A DNA stretch of 64,000 bases from Lachnospiraceae bacterium (GCA_017550425.1 JAFZPG010000004.1:18018-82017); one strand, 5' to 3'. Counted from the stretch's first letter, positions 1-8,985 are shown. A program made the numbers and translations. Notes: a model not told the origin generated them from the letters alone.

Positions 1-1010
1 ATGTAATAAAACTGAATACGAATGAGAATCCGTATCCGCCGGCGCCTGAAGTCCAGGAGAAGAGCCGGGAATTTGTGACCGATATCTTGAAAAAGTATCC
101 GGATCCGGATATCCATCTGTTAAATGCGGCCCTTGCAAAATATCATGGTGTCGACGAATCGCGGGTGTTCTCCGGCGTCGGCTCCGATGATGTTCTGTCG
201 GTGGCCTTTTTGTCATTCTTTGACAGCGATCTGCCGGTCCTGTTCCCGGACATCACGTACGCGTTCTATCCGGTCTGGGCGACGTTGTATCGCATCCCTT
301 TCACCGAGATCCCGCTCGATGAGAACTTCCGCATCCGTCCCGAGGATTACTATGGGGATGTGAAGCCGAACGGCGGTGTGGTGATCGCGAACCCGAACGC
401 TCCGACATCCATTGCCGAGAGCGCTGCTTTTATTGAAGATATCATCCGCCACAACCCCGACAGTGTCGTTGTGGTCGATGAAGCATACGTGGATTTCGGC
501 GGCGAAAGCGTGCTTCCCCTGACCGAAAAATATGAGAACCTTCTGGTCGTACGGACATTTTCCAAATCCAGAAGCATGGCGGGTATTCGCATCGGTTACG
601 CCATCGGCAGCCCGAAGCTGATCTCAACGATGAACGCGGTGAAGCAGTCCATCAACTCCTACACCATGAACCACATTACGATCGCACTCGGCGTCGCTTC
701 CGTGGAGGACGAATCCTATTTCCGAGATGTATTGGCCAGGGTCATGAAGACCCGTGAGGCTGCAAAGGAGCGTCTGCGCGCCATGGGATTCATTGTCCCC
801 GATTCGAAGACGAACTTCCTGTTCGCGGAGTATCCCGGCGTTCCCGGCGAATACATTTTCACCGAACTGAAGAAGCGCAACATCTACGTTCGCTGGTGGC
901 CGAAGGAGCGCATTAAAAATCGCCTGCGCATCACCATCGGCACCGACGAGGAGATGGAGACCGTGTATAAAGAGATCGAGAAGATCATCGAGGCTTATAA
1001 AACCCGATAG
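1..1010 (+). CDS. hisC: Histidinol-phosphate aminotransferase, 5' end outside the window
   Basis: PLP-dependent class I/II aminotransferase that converts imidazole-acetol phosphate and glutamate to histidinol phosphate in histidine synthesis. The frame is already open at base 3, and the first codons read IKLNTNENPYPP, the signature N-terminal block of HisC. The gene therefore begins upstream of the window, and a GTG at 75 is only an internal codon. Visible motifs are NPNAPTS (substrate loop), VVVDEAYVDF (Asp that contacts the PLP pyridine), TFSKSRSMAGIRIGY (Schiff-base Lys) and RITIGT near the C-terminus (substrate carboxylate Arg). No other his biosynthesis gene is in view; hisS lies 43 kb away and is a tRNA synthetase. 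HisC-like enzymes can also act on aromatic amino acids, so the substrate is inferred from the family. Confidence 0.93.
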   Translation, partial: VIKLNTNENPYPPAPEVQEKSREFVTDILKKYPDPDIHLLNAALAKYHGVDESRVFSGVGSDDVLSVAFLSFFDSDLPVLFPDITYAFYPVWATLYRIPFTEIPLDENFRIRPEDYYGDVKPNGGVVIANPNAPTSIAESAAFIEDIIRHNPDSVVVVDEAYVDFGGESVLPLTEKYENLLVVRTFSKSRSMAGIRIGYAIGSPKLISTMNAVKQSINSYTMNHITIALGVASVEDESYFRDVLARVMKTREAAKERLRAMGFIVPDSKTNFLFAEYPGVPGEYIFTELKKRNIYVRWWPKERIKNRLRITIGTDEEMETVYKEIEKIIEAYKTR

Positions 1011-1035
1011 AGGAGTCGGAAACGGAGGATAAGTC

Positions 1036-2355
1036 ATGACTTTGCTTTTACTTCTGGTGATCCTGCTCAGCCTGATCGTCGTCATCGGAATGGTGAACAC
1101 GAAGTTCTTCAAGATGCCGGCCGATATCGCGCTGGTCGCGTTTTCTTTGGTGATCGGGATCATTTTAGTGGCTCCTGAGCATTTCGGCTGGTGGGACTGG
1201 GACGTCGAATTCATCACCGAAGTGGATATCGAGCACTTCCTGCTGGAGGGCGTACTGTGCTTTATGTTGTTCTCCGGCGCCAGCAAGGTGCATTTTTCGA
1301 AGTTTATCTCGAACATCAAGCCCATCGTTCTGCTGGCTTTGCTGACGACCTTGCTTTCGTCCACATTTTACGGAACTTTGTTTTTCCTGTTCGCTCAGAT
1401 CGCGCACCTGCCCATGGATTTCTGGACCTGTGTGCTCCTGGGATGTATCGTCTCCCCGACGGACCCCATCGCGGCGACCAGTATCCTGAATAAACTGGGC
1501 CTCTCGAAGAGCGTGACGAGCGTCATCGAGGGCGAGAGCCTGTTCAACGATGGTACCGGCGTTGTTCTCTTCGTATTCGTGAAGAGCATGGTCGGCGCCG
1601 GCGCGCAGGAGAATTTCATCGTCCTGTTGGGTAAGGAAGTCCTAGGCGCATTTGCCGTCGGCTTCGGCATTTCGTTCCTGACCTTTGAATTGTATAAGCG
1701 TACGAAGGATCCGGTGCAGCAGATCATGATCAGTCTGGTCAATGTTGCATCCGTCTACGTGCTCTGTGAGCACTGTGGTTTCTCCGGCATCCTGGCGAGC
1801 GTGGTCTGCGGTATGTTCTACGCATTCCGCTGCGAGCGCATCAAACGCGAGCGCGAAGTGTACGACCACAACCACCTGTACCAGGAATTCTGGGATATTA
1901 TCGATACGCTTTTAAACAGCATCCTGTTTGTGCTTTTGGGTATCACGGCGTTCTCGCACGAGTTTTCCGAATACGCCGTCCTGTTGATCCCGGCGGCGAT
2001 CCTGATCTCGCTTTGCGCGCGTCTCTTCGGCGTGACGGCATCTTCGCTGATCGTCGGCCGCAACCGCCTTCCGAGTAATTATTCCCTCGTGGAATTTGTT
2101 TCGCTGATGACATGGAGCGCGCTTAGAGGCGGTCTGTCTCTGGCGTTGGTTCTGGGCTGCAGGGAGTTCCTGGCGGCCGATGTCTACCTCATCCTTCTGA
2201 ATGTGACCTATGTGACGGTCTTCTTCACGATCCTGGTCCAGGGTCTCACGACCGGCCGGGTCTACCACATCATCGAAAAGAAGAAACTCAGGCGGAATAT
2301 CGAGGAGCGTAAGGTGCATCAGGCATTGCAGGAAAAAACGATCACGGAGGATTGA
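1036..2355 (+). CDS. CPA1-family Na+/H+ antiporter (NhaP type)
   Basis: Integral membrane cation/proton antiporter of 439 residues with about 12 hydrophobic segments and a short charged C-terminal tail. The core has SPTDPIA (residues 140-146) and, after the GESLF block, an NDGTG motif (Asn171-Asp172). This Asn-Asp pair is typical of electroneutral CPA1 exchangers. The tail after about residue 410 is Lys/Arg/Glu-rich and cytoplasmic. ATG at 1036 follows a GGAGG-like site. The next gene, a TrkA-type protein, starts 6 bp after the stop, so the two are almost certainly co-transcribed. This raises the possibility that the exchanger is gated by the NAD-binding protein. Whether Na+ or K+ is carried cannot be read from the sequence. 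Confidence 0.9.
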   Translation: MTLLLLLVILLSLIVVIGMVNTKFFKMPADIALVAFSLVIGIILVAPEHFGWWDWDVEFITEVDIEHFLLEGVLCFMLFSGASKVHFSKFISNIKPIVLLALLTTLLSSTFYGTLFFLFAQIAHLPMDFWTCVLLGCIVSPTDPIAATSILNKLGLSKSVTSVIEGESLFNDGTGVVLFVFVKSMVGAGAQENFIVLLGKEVLGAFAVGFGISFLTFELYKRTKDPVQQIMISLVNVASVYVLCEHCGFSGILASVVCGMFYAFRCERIKREREVYDHNHLYQEFWDIIDTLLNSILFVLLGITAFSHEFSEYAVLLIPAAILISLCARLFGVTASSLIVGRNRLPSNYSLVEFVSLMTWSALRGGLSLALVLGCREFLAADVYLILLNVTYVTVFFTILVQGLTTGRVYHIIEKKKLRRNIEERKVHQALQEKTITED

Positions 2356-2361
2356 TAAGGG

Positions 2362-3729
2362 ATGAAGATAGTAATCGTAGGCGCCGGCGGCATCGGCTCC
2401 TGTTTGATCAAATTTTTAGCTGAAGAACATCACGAGATCACCGTGATCGATTCGAAACCGCGCGTGGTCGAGGCCATGACGGATAAATATGATGTTACCG
2501 GTATCTGCGGCAGCGGCGCGAGTTACAGCGTTCTGAAGAAGGTCGGAATGGAAGCAGTGGATGTCTTCCTCGCCATTACATCGACCGATGAAGCGAACAT
2601 TATGGCCTGTATGATCGCGAAGGAGCTCGGCGCGGGCCACACGGTCGCGCGTGTACGTGGCCGCGAGTATCTGGAGGATATCGATGTGTTCCGCGAAAAG
2701 GTCGGCATTGACCATATCATCAATCCCGAACTGGCCGTGGCGAACGAGATCCTGCGCCTCTTAAAGATGCCCATGGCGGTCAATGTACAGTCCTTCATGG
2801 ACGGTAACGTGCTCCTCGCAGAGCAGAATATTACGGAACATCATCCGATGGCGGGCCTGTCCCTCATCGATGTACATAGGAAATTCGGAATCTCCATGCT
2901 GGTAGCAACGGTCACCCGTGGTAAGAAAGCCCTGGTGCCGCGCGGTGATTTCGTCCTGCAGCCCGGCGATAAGATCAGCATCCTGGCGCAGACGCAGCAG
3001 ATGGAGAAACTCTTAGAAGAATTAAAGGTCGTGCAGCGTACGGTAAAGAAAGTGATGATGGTCGGTTGCGGAAGCATCGGACTGTATCTCGGCGAACTGC
3101 TGCAGAGATCGGATATGAAACTTAAGATCGTGGAATTCGATAAAGAACGCTGTCTGGAACTGGCGCGGTTGCTGCCGGACGTTTCCATCGCCTACGGTGA
3201 CGGCATCGAAGAGAAGATCCTGGCGGAGGAAGGCCTCGCGAAGTGCGATGCCTGCGTTTCCCTCACCGGAGCGGATGACCGCAACCTCGTGGTTTCGATG
3301 TTTGCGTGGTCGCTGGGCGTACCGAAGATCATCACAAAGGTCCTCAACGTCAGCTATGCATCCGTCCTTCGCGGCGTAGAACTGGATAATACGGTATCGC
3401 CGTATGTCATCAGCGCGAACAGCATTCTCCGCTACATCCGTGTTCTGAACAACACAGAGCATGCGGAGCAGATCCAGAAGCTCTACCGCATGGCGGATAA
3501 CCAGGTCGAGGTACTGGAGCTGGCTGCGGATCAGTTCACGAAGTTTGGCGTTCAGCTCATGGACCCGGCATTCAAATTGCATCCGGGTATCCTGGTGGCG
3601 ACCATCATCCGCGACGGCGTGGTGCACATCCCCAACGGCAAAAGCACCATCGAGCCGGGCGATGAAGTCATCGTCGTTTCCACCGCAGCGGTGAAGATCC
3701 GCTGCCTGGATGATATCCTGGAAGCTTAG
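2362..3729 (+). CDS. trkA: TrkA-type NAD-binding regulatory subunit (two RCK modules)
   Basis: Cytoplasmic regulator of cation transport, 455 residues, with two tandem RCK/TrkA units. The first dinucleotide-binding glycine motif is GAGGIG (residues 7-12), with acidic VIDS after strand 2. The second is GCGSIG near residue 235, followed by VEFD. Each Rossmann unit is followed by a TrkA_C-like domain (ending in QPGDKISILA and EPGDEVIVVS). Length matches full TrkA (about 450-460). In the family it binds NAD(H) or ATP and gates the TrkH/TrkG potassium channel. Here no TrkH is next to it and the partner gene 6 bp upstream is a CPA1 antiporter. A hairpin terminator follows the gene. Confidence 0.92.
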   Translation: MKIVIVGAGGIGSCLIKFLAEEHHEITVIDSKPRVVEAMTDKYDVTGICGSGASYSVLKKVGMEAVDVFLAITSTDEANIMACMIAKELGAGHTVARVRGREYLEDIDVFREKVGIDHIINPELAVANEILRLLKMPMAVNVQSFMDGNVLLAEQNITEHHPMAGLSLIDVHRKFGISMLVATVTRGKKALVPRGDFVLQPGDKISILAQTQQMEKLLEELKVVQRTVKKVMMVGCGSIGLYLGELLQRSDMKLKIVEFDKERCLELARLLPDVSIAYGDGIEEKILAEEGLAKCDACVSLTGADDRNLVVSMFAWSLGVPKIITKVLNVSYASVLRGVELDNTVSPYVISANSILRYIRVLNNTEHAEQIQKLYRMADNQVEVLELAADQFTKFGVQLMDPAFKLHPGILVATIIRDGVVHIPNGKSTIEPGDEVIVVSTAAVKIRCLDDILEA

Positions 3730-3748
3730 TTTCATAGATCATTATTCT

Positions 3749-3783
3749 CGGGAGTATCTGTATTTGATGCTCCCGTATTTTGT
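3749..3783 (+). terminator. Rho-independent terminator after trkA
   Basis: CGGGAG (3749-3754) pairs with CTCCCG (3770-3775), extended inward by weaker pairs, and is followed by TATTTTGT. It separates the antiporter/trkA unit from the APH-like gene. Confidence 0.7.
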
Positions 3784-3799
3784 ATAAGGAGGTGTCGAC

Positions 3800-4588
3800 A
3801 TGGTTATTCCGGAAACGATCCGGACTTGGATCGACGGAAAGGAATATACTCTGGACGATCTCGGAAAATCCGGCTCGCAGATTCGGATCTTTGACGACTG
3901 TGTTTTGAAGATCATGAAAAACGGGGTGGAGGACGAGGACGCCATCGTGGGAGTCATGCGCTGGCTGAAGGGGAAGGTCCCGGTGCCTGAGGTGCTCGCC
4001 TACGAAAAAGATGACGAATATCAGTACCTGCTCATGAGTAAGGTGCAGGGGCAGGTGAGTTGTGACGAGTATTATCTGGAGCATCCGAAGGAACTGCTGA
4101 AGTTGATGGCAGAGGCTTTGCGCATGTTGTGGAGCGTGGATATCTCCGACTGCCCGAGGGACCGGAGCCTAGAGGAAGAACTAAAGGAAGCGGCGTACCG
4201 CGTCGAACATGGAATGGTCGATTTAAACGATGCCGAGCCGACGACTTACGGCGAGGGCGGGTTTAAAGATTCGGAAGAGCTGCTGCAGTGGCTCATCGAT
4301 CATAAACCGGAGTGCGAGCCCGTGCTGTCCCACGGGGATTTCTGCCTGCCGAACATCCTCGTTATGGATGGAAAGATCAGCGGATTCATTGACCTCGGGG
4401 ACACCGGAATCGGAGATAAGTGGCGGGACATCGCCTTGTGCTACCGAAGCCTGCGTCACAATTTCGACGGGACCTTCGGCGGTAAGGTCTATCCCGACTT
4501 CGACCCGGAGATGCTGTTTGACGCGCTCGGGATCGAACCGAACAGGGAAAAACTGAATTATTATATTTTGTTGGATGAGCTGTTCTAA
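3800..4588 (+). CDS. APH(3')-like aminoglycoside phosphotransferase family kinase
   Basis: Kinase of the choline/aminoglycoside phosphotransferase fold, 262 residues, the length of APH(3') enzymes. The catalytic loop is HGDFCLPN (His178, Asp180, Asn185) and the metal-binding motif is DLGDTG (Asp198). The segment KWRDIALCYRS and the C-terminal YYILLDELF are especially close to APH(3') proteins as I recall them, closer than to homoserine or fructosamine kinases. ATG follows AAGGAGG. The downstream gene begins 19 bp after the stop. It sits in ordinary chromosomal surroundings without insertion sequences, so it may be an intrinsic kinase with another substrate. Aminoglycoside modification is plausible but unproven. 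Confidence 0.82.
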   Translation: MVIPETIRTWIDGKEYTLDDLGKSGSQIRIFDDCVLKIMKNGVEDEDAIVGVMRWLKGKVPVPEVLAYEKDDEYQYLLMSKVQGQVSCDEYYLEHPKELLKLMAEALRMLWSVDISDCPRDRSLEEELKEAAYRVEHGMVDLNDAEPTTYGEGGFKDSEELLQWLIDHKPECEPVLSHGDFCLPNILVMDGKISGFIDLGDTGIGDKWRDIALCYRSLRHNFDGTFGGKVYPDFDPEMLFDALGIEPNREKLNYYILLDELF

Positions 4589-4607
4589 GGATACGAGGAG
4601 GAACATT

Positions 4608-5744
4608 ATGGAATTATGGGAACTTTATGATAGTGAGCGAAGGCCTCTGGGGCGCACGCACGTGCGCGGGGAGGCATTTGCCGAGGGAGAATACTACGTG
4701 TGCGTGGAGGTTTGGATCCGGAACTCGAAGGGCGAGTTTTTGATCCAGAAGCGCCATCCGGATCAGAAGGCCGGAAATCTGTGGGAGTTCGTCGGCGGCG
4801 GAACGGTCGCGGGCGAGACCACGTTGCAGTCGGCGGTGCGCGAGGTCGAAGAGGAGACGGGTATCGTCGCGAAAGAGGACGAGTTTATTCTGTTTGCGAC
4901 CTATCAGCGCAAGAATTATTTTCAGGACCTCTATCTGCTTCGCAAGGACGTGAACATCGAGGATGTCGTGCTGCAACCCGACGAGGCGATCGATGCCGCC
5001 TGGGCGACGGAGGAGGAGATCCTTAAGAAGATCGAGAATGGCGAGTTTGTATACTCGTGCGGCGTCCGCTTCGGGATGTACCGCGAAATGATACGGGCGA
5101 AAGGCCTGTTCTTCGAGAATGCATATTTCATCATTGGAAATGCTTACGCCGGGAAATCGACCACGGTGAAGGAACTGGCGAAGAAACACGACGGCATCGC
5201 GTGCACGGAGAATTATCATGATAATTACCCGAAAGAACCGGATGCGAAAGCGTTTCCGAACCTGACCTATACCAGAGATCTGGTCGACTGGCATGATTTT
5301 ATACGCCGCTCGCCGCAGGAGTATAAGGCCTGGATCGACGGCGTGAAGAAAGAGTGCGAGATCCTGGAGCTGCGCATGCTCCCCGAGATCTGCGCGCAGG
5401 GAAAAACGGTTTTTGTGGACACGAATATCAGCATTGAAACGTTGCGGCAGATCACTCCGGAGGATCACGTTCTGGTGATGCTTGCGGATCCGCAGATCTC
5501 CGTACGTCGTTTCTTCGAGCGTCCCGATCCGGAGAAGCAGTTCCTGTACCGCCTGATCCTGGACGAACCGGACACCGAGAAAGCCATGCAGAACTATCGT
5601 CAGGGTCTGGAACTGATCAACTCACAGGAGTCCTACGATACACTGCTGAATTCAGGCTTTCACGTGATCCTGCGGGATGAAGAAAGAACGATCGAACAGA
5701 CACTCGCATTGGCCGAAGAGGCATTTGGAATAAAGGAGAAATGA
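4608..5744 (+). CDS. Nudix hydrolase fused to a P-loop kinase-like domain
   Basis: Two-domain protein of 378 residues. Residues 1-165 are a Nudix domain with a perfect Nudix box (residues 64-86: GGTVAGE, then REVEEETGI), preceded by an IPP-isomerase/MutT-like WELYDSERRPLG start. Residues 170-378 carry a Walker A GNAYAGKST (177-185) and resemble small nucleotide or shikimate-type kinases, with VDTN as the likely Walker B strand. ATG 4608 is chosen because GAGGAGG lies just upstream; an in-frame ATG at 4575 lies inside the preceding gene and has no such site. The Nudix part should hydrolyse a nucleoside-diphosphate-linked substrate, and the second domain may phosphorylate a related small molecule. 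The substrate is unknown. Confidence 0.85.
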   Translation: MELWELYDSERRPLGRTHVRGEAFAEGEYYVCVEVWIRNSKGEFLIQKRHPDQKAGNLWEFVGGGTVAGETTLQSAVREVEEETGIVAKEDEFILFATYQRKNYFQDLYLLRKDVNIEDVVLQPDEAIDAAWATEEEILKKIENGEFVYSCGVRFGMYREMIRAKGLFFENAYFIIGNAYAGKSTTVKELAKKHDGIACTENYHDNYPKEPDAKAFPNLTYTRDLVDWHDFIRRSPQEYKAWIDGVKKECEILELRMLPEICAQGKTVFVDTNISIETLRQITPEDHVLVMLADPQISVRRFFERPDPEKQFLYRLILDEPDTEKAMQNYRQGLELINSQESYDTLLNSGFHVILRDEERTIEQTLALAEEAFGIKEK

Positions 5745-5747
5745 AAA

Positions 5748-6263
5748 ATGATACGTGAAGCTACTGTAAATGACGCACGCCGGATCGCACAGATCGAGGT
5801 CGAAAGCAGTCGATATGCTTACAAGAATATCGTTGCGGACGAACACTTATATCAGAATCTGTCGGTCGAGGGCCGCATCCCGGTCTATGAAAGATGGTTA
5901 TCCGAAAAGCGTTTTGCACTCTATGTGTACGAAGAGCCCGAAACCGGGAAGATCCCGGGAATGATGGGCATCGGCATGTGCGAGGACGAAGATAAAACAA
6001 ACGCATTTGAGCTGCATTTTATTTATGTCGATCCTGACTATGTGAGAATGGGCATCGGTTCGGAAATGCTGGCGTTCTATGAAGAAAAGGCCCGGGAAGC
6101 GGGCTGCGCGGACCGTGTGATCTGGGTGCTGGAAGAAAACGAGAAGGCACGGAAGTTCTATGAAAAGCACGGCTACCGGACCGACGGACAGGAGAAGATC
6201 TTCCGGCGTTGGAATAAGCGCGAGATCCGTTATGTGAATGCCGAGAGCCCGGAAGATATTTGA
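5748..6263 (+). CDS. GNAT-family N-acetyltransferase
   Basis: Acetyl-CoA-dependent acyltransferase of 171 residues, one GNAT domain. The acetyl-CoA pyrophosphate loop (motif A) reads VRMGIGSEML after the strand LHFIYVDPDY, and motif B is NEKARKFYEKHGY near the C-terminus. AAGGAG at 5733-5738 with a 9-nt spacer supports ATG 5748, 3 bp after the stop of the Nudix/P-loop gene, so the two are probably one operon. The acceptor (small molecule, peptide or protein N-terminus) cannot be told from sequence. It is one of four GNATs within 7 kb. Confidence 0.88.
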   Translation: MIREATVNDARRIAQIEVESSRYAYKNIVADEHLYQNLSVEGRIPVYERWLSEKRFALYVYEEPETGKIPGMMGIGMCEDEDKTNAFELHFIYVDPDYVRMGIGSEMLAFYEEKAREAGCADRVIWVLEENEKARKFYEKHGYRTDGQEKIFRRWNKREIRYVNAESPEDI

Positions 6264-6299
6264 TCGAGGCACCGAAAGCCTCAAGGAGGAGATAGGAAA

Positions 6300-6980
6300 A
6301 TGATAGGGATCATCTGTGCGGGGGACAGTGAACTGGCTCCCTTCTTCGAAGAGTTTCAGGAAGAAACATGTGTGGAAAAAGCCATGCTGAAATACCATGT
6401 CGGAAAGCTGCGAGGTCGCGATGTTGTCATGTTGTATTGCGGTGTTTGTAAGGTCAATGCGGCCATCGCCGCCCAGATCATGATCGACACGTTTCCGGTG
6501 GAGTGCGTGATCAATGCCGGCGTCGCCGGGGCGATCGATACGAGCCTGGAGATCTTCGACACGGTCATCTCGACCGAAGTCGCTTACCATGATGTGGGAG
6601 AGAATATCCTTACGGAGTTCCATCCGTGGATGAAGTCGGTCTTCTTTGCGGCCGATGCGGACCTGGTCGCAAAGTCGCGGGAAGCGCTCGCGAACATTCA
6701 CACCAAAGGCAAACTCTACTGGGGCAGGATGGTGACCGGCGAGGCCTTCATAGAAGATGAAGGGCGGCAGGAGATCATTGACCGCTTTCATCCCCTGTCG
6801 GTCGACATGGAGACGGGCAGTATCGCCCACGTTTGCTATGTGAACGAAGTTCCGTTCATCGCGATCCGCAGCATTACCGACACCGCGGATCACAAGGGCA
6901 CGGAGTTCTTCGAGAAAAACTGCGCGGAAGCGTCGGCGATCGCGAAGGATGTGACGCTGGAGTTTATTCAGGGACTGTAG
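6300..6980 (+). CDS. mtnN: 5'-methylthioadenosine/S-adenosylhomocysteine nucleosidase
   Basis: Cleaves the glycosidic bond of MTA and S-adenosylhomocysteine, removing by-products of SAM-dependent reactions and polyamine synthesis; some versions also feed autoinducer-2 or menaquinone routes. The 226 residues match the family length. The PNP/UDP phosphorylase fold is visible in MIGIICAGDSEL (early acidic residue), NAGVAGAID, and the ribose-binding SVDMETGSIAHVC. The catalytic Asp lies in SITDTAD. A GGAGG-like site precedes ATG 6300. The gene starts 36 bp after the GNAT gene and may share its transcript. Confidence 0.93.
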   Translation: MIGIICAGDSELAPFFEEFQEETCVEKAMLKYHVGKLRGRDVVMLYCGVCKVNAAIAAQIMIDTFPVECVINAGVAGAIDTSLEIFDTVISTEVAYHDVGENILTEFHPWMKSVFFAADADLVAKSREALANIHTKGKLYWGRMVTGEAFIEDEGRQEIIDRFHPLSVDMETGSIAHVCYVNEVPFIAIRSITDTADHKGTEFFEKNCAEASAIAKDVTLEFIQGL

Positions 6981-7078
6981 GAGGAACCGCACCTTCAGAG
7001 AGCGCCTCACATAGTCCATGGATGAATGCGAGGCAACTATTGGCTGCAAAAAGCATCCAGAACTATACTTTGCGGTGT

Positions 7079-7107
7079 TTGCAATCGGGGATCGCCCGTA
7101 TTATAAT
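7079..7107 (+). promoter_or_regulatory. Sigma-A-type promoter before the XRE regulator
   Basis: TTGCAA at 7079-7084 and TATAAT at 7102-7107 with a 17-bp spacer. The perfect -10 lies 46 bp upstream of the start codon at 7154. Confidence 0.7.
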
Positions 7108-7153
7108 GCAGGTAAGTGATCACTGAATACAAACAAACGGAAAGGTGGTTTTT

Positions 7154-8242
7154 ATGGAGATCAATCTTAAAGATAAGCTGCGCGTTTTGCGACAGCAGAA
7201 GAATATTACACAAGAAGAACTGGCGGGGTATCTCGGGATCACGCATCAGTCCGTCGGCAAATGGGAGCGCGGCGAAGGCTACCCGGATATCACGCTCCTG
7301 CCGAAGATCGCACTGTATTTCGGTGTTTCCGTAGATGAACTGCTGGGCGTGGACAGTGCCCGGATCGAGGATAAGATCGACGCGTACTTTGAAGAATGCA
7401 GACAATACGGTTTCGACGGTAATATGAAGAAAAAACTCGAGGTTTTGGAGCAGGCCTATCAGGAATTCCCGAACGATTGCCGTGTTATGAGCAAACTGAT
7501 GGGTGCGATCCTCTGTGAGTGCGACGAAGATCCGATGCCCAAGGATAAGGTGGAGCGTATCGCGGCTCTGGGCGAAGAGATCCTTCAGAAATCGACGGAT
7601 CAAGACCTTCGTGAGGGAGCGATCCAAGTTATGTGTTTAGCATACAAGGGTGTCGATGACGAGAAAGCGCTTCAATATGCAAACATGGCCGGGGATTTTA
7701 TCGTCAATCGATATAATCTGCGGTGCCATGTTCTCATGGATGAAGAGGGCGTAAAGGCGAGTCAGAACTACCTGATGTATTTGATCAATGAGGCTTCTAA
7801 AGTTGCAGCCGGCATCCCGTGGAAGAAAAGGCTTTCCTATGAGGAAATGATCGAAGCCTACACATTTGCCATTGACATCCAACTGCGCTTGTATTCCGAT
7901 GGAAATACCGGCTTTGCGTCTAACGAGATCGCCCGGAATTATCTCAACCTGGCGCATCTGTACGCGGAACTTTCGGACAGGGAGAATACGCTGAGGGTTC
8001 TGGAGGAATGTTGCAAGTACGCGATCGCGTTCGAAAGCACGATAGGCGTGGATTACGATTATACCTCGCTGCTGGTGAACCGGCTCCGTTATGATCACAA
8101 AGGAACCAGTAAAACCTATCAGGGCAGTTACTGCAATATCCCCCTGTGGCATATGAAGAAGGAGAAGTTTGATTTCGTCCGGGACGACGAGCGTTTCCGG
8201 CGGGTGATCGCTGAATTAAAGAAGTATGCTTCGGAAGAATGA
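7154..8242 (+). CDS. XRE-family transcriptional regulator with a long helical C-terminal domain
   Basis: Protein of 362 residues. Residues 4-65 are an HTH_3 (Cro/CI-type) domain: LRVLRQQKNITQEELAGYLG, then SVGKWERGEGYPD, then the FGVSVDELLGV ending typical of these regulators. The rest is helical and TPR-like and probably senses a ligand or peptide. ATG 7154 is chosen because AAAGGTGG lies 5 nt upstream; a GTG at 7145 overlaps that site. It has its own promoter with a consensus -10. The target genes are unknown. The neighbouring HAD gene starts 58 bp downstream. Confidence 0.88.
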   Translation: MEINLKDKLRVLRQQKNITQEELAGYLGITHQSVGKWERGEGYPDITLLPKIALYFGVSVDELLGVDSARIEDKIDAYFEECRQYGFDGNMKKKLEVLEQAYQEFPNDCRVMSKLMGAILCECDEDPMPKDKVERIAALGEEILQKSTDQDLREGAIQVMCLAYKGVDDEKALQYANMAGDFIVNRYNLRCHVLMDEEGVKASQNYLMYLINEASKVAAGIPWKKRLSYEEMIEAYTFAIDIQLRLYSDGNTGFASNEIARNYLNLAHLYAELSDRENTLRVLEECCKYAIAFESTIGVDYDYTSLLVNRLRYDHKGTSKTYQGSYCNIPLWHMKKEKFDFVRDDERFRRVIAELKKYASEE

Positions 8243-8300
8243 TGATCCGCCGAAGTGAGGATTTGATATGTGAAGTTTCATAGAGAAAGAGGTTTCAGAC

Positions 8301-8966
8301 ATGGTAAAAGCAGTGGTATTTGATCTGGGCGGCACGCTGATGGAATATAAGGGAATGCCGCTGAATTGGGAAGAATATTATTACCAAGGGATACAAAATG
8401 TAGACCGATGCAATGATCTGAACCTAAGTGACGAGGAGATCCGGGAGGCGGTCCGGGTGCTGAAGACCTACAATCCGCGAAACAGCGGACGGCAGGAAGA
8501 GATCGCCCCCGAGATCATCTTTCGTGATGCGACGGCCGGGTGGAAGACCCGGCCGGAGATCGGAAAGATCGTCGAGGACTTCTTTTCGGGGATGTCCCTC
8601 GAGGCACAAGTTTTTGATCACGCCGAGCAGACCATCCGAAAGTGTAAGGAAGACGGACTTCTCGTCGCATGCCTCACCGACCTGCCGAATGGAATGCCGG
8701 ATGCGTTGTTTCGCAAGGCGATCCCGACTTTGGAGCCGCTACTCGATCTGTATGTTTCGTCGCAGATCTGCGGCGTCCGAAAGCCGAATAAGGCAGGGCC
8801 GGAGTACATTGCGAGAGCGTTTGAGATCGATGTTTCCGAGATCCTTTTTGTCGGTGACGAGAAAAAGGATGAAGATACCGCTCAAAATGCCGGATGTAAG
8901 TTTGAATATATCGGCGAGTTTTTGGAGAGTCGATTGCGTGGCGGCCGGGATGCAGGGCGTGCCTGA
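8301..8966 (+). CDS. HAD-superfamily hydrolase
   Basis: Haloacid-dehalogenase-like phosphatase of 221 residues. Motif I is FDLGGTL: the nucleophile Asp is present, but the usual second Asp is Gly, as in a known subset of HADs. Motif II is CLTDLP, motif III the Lys in RKPNKAGP, and motif IV VGDEKKDED with acidic metal ligands. A helical cap of about 80 residues sits between motifs I and II. The substrate is unknown. Its 3' end is followed within 20 bp by the first member of the 74-bp dyad array. Replacement of the general-acid Asp could lower activity or change the reaction type. Confidence 0.85.
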   Translation: MVKAVVFDLGGTLMEYKGMPLNWEEYYYQGIQNVDRCNDLNLSDEEIREAVRVLKTYNPRNSGRQEEIAPEIIFRDATAGWKTRPEIGKIVEDFFSGMSLEAQVFDHAEQTIRKCKEDGLLVACLTDLPNGMPDALFRKAIPTLEPLLDLYVSSQICGVRKPNKAGPEYIARAFEIDVSEILFVGDEKKDEDTAQNAGCKFEYIGEFLESRLRGGRDAGRA

Positions 8967-8985
8967 TCCCGGAAACCGGAAAATA

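Noticed and set aside
3800..4588. Acquired aminoglycoside resistance gene
   Set aside because: No mobile element, similar base composition to neighbours; family alone does not show resistance.
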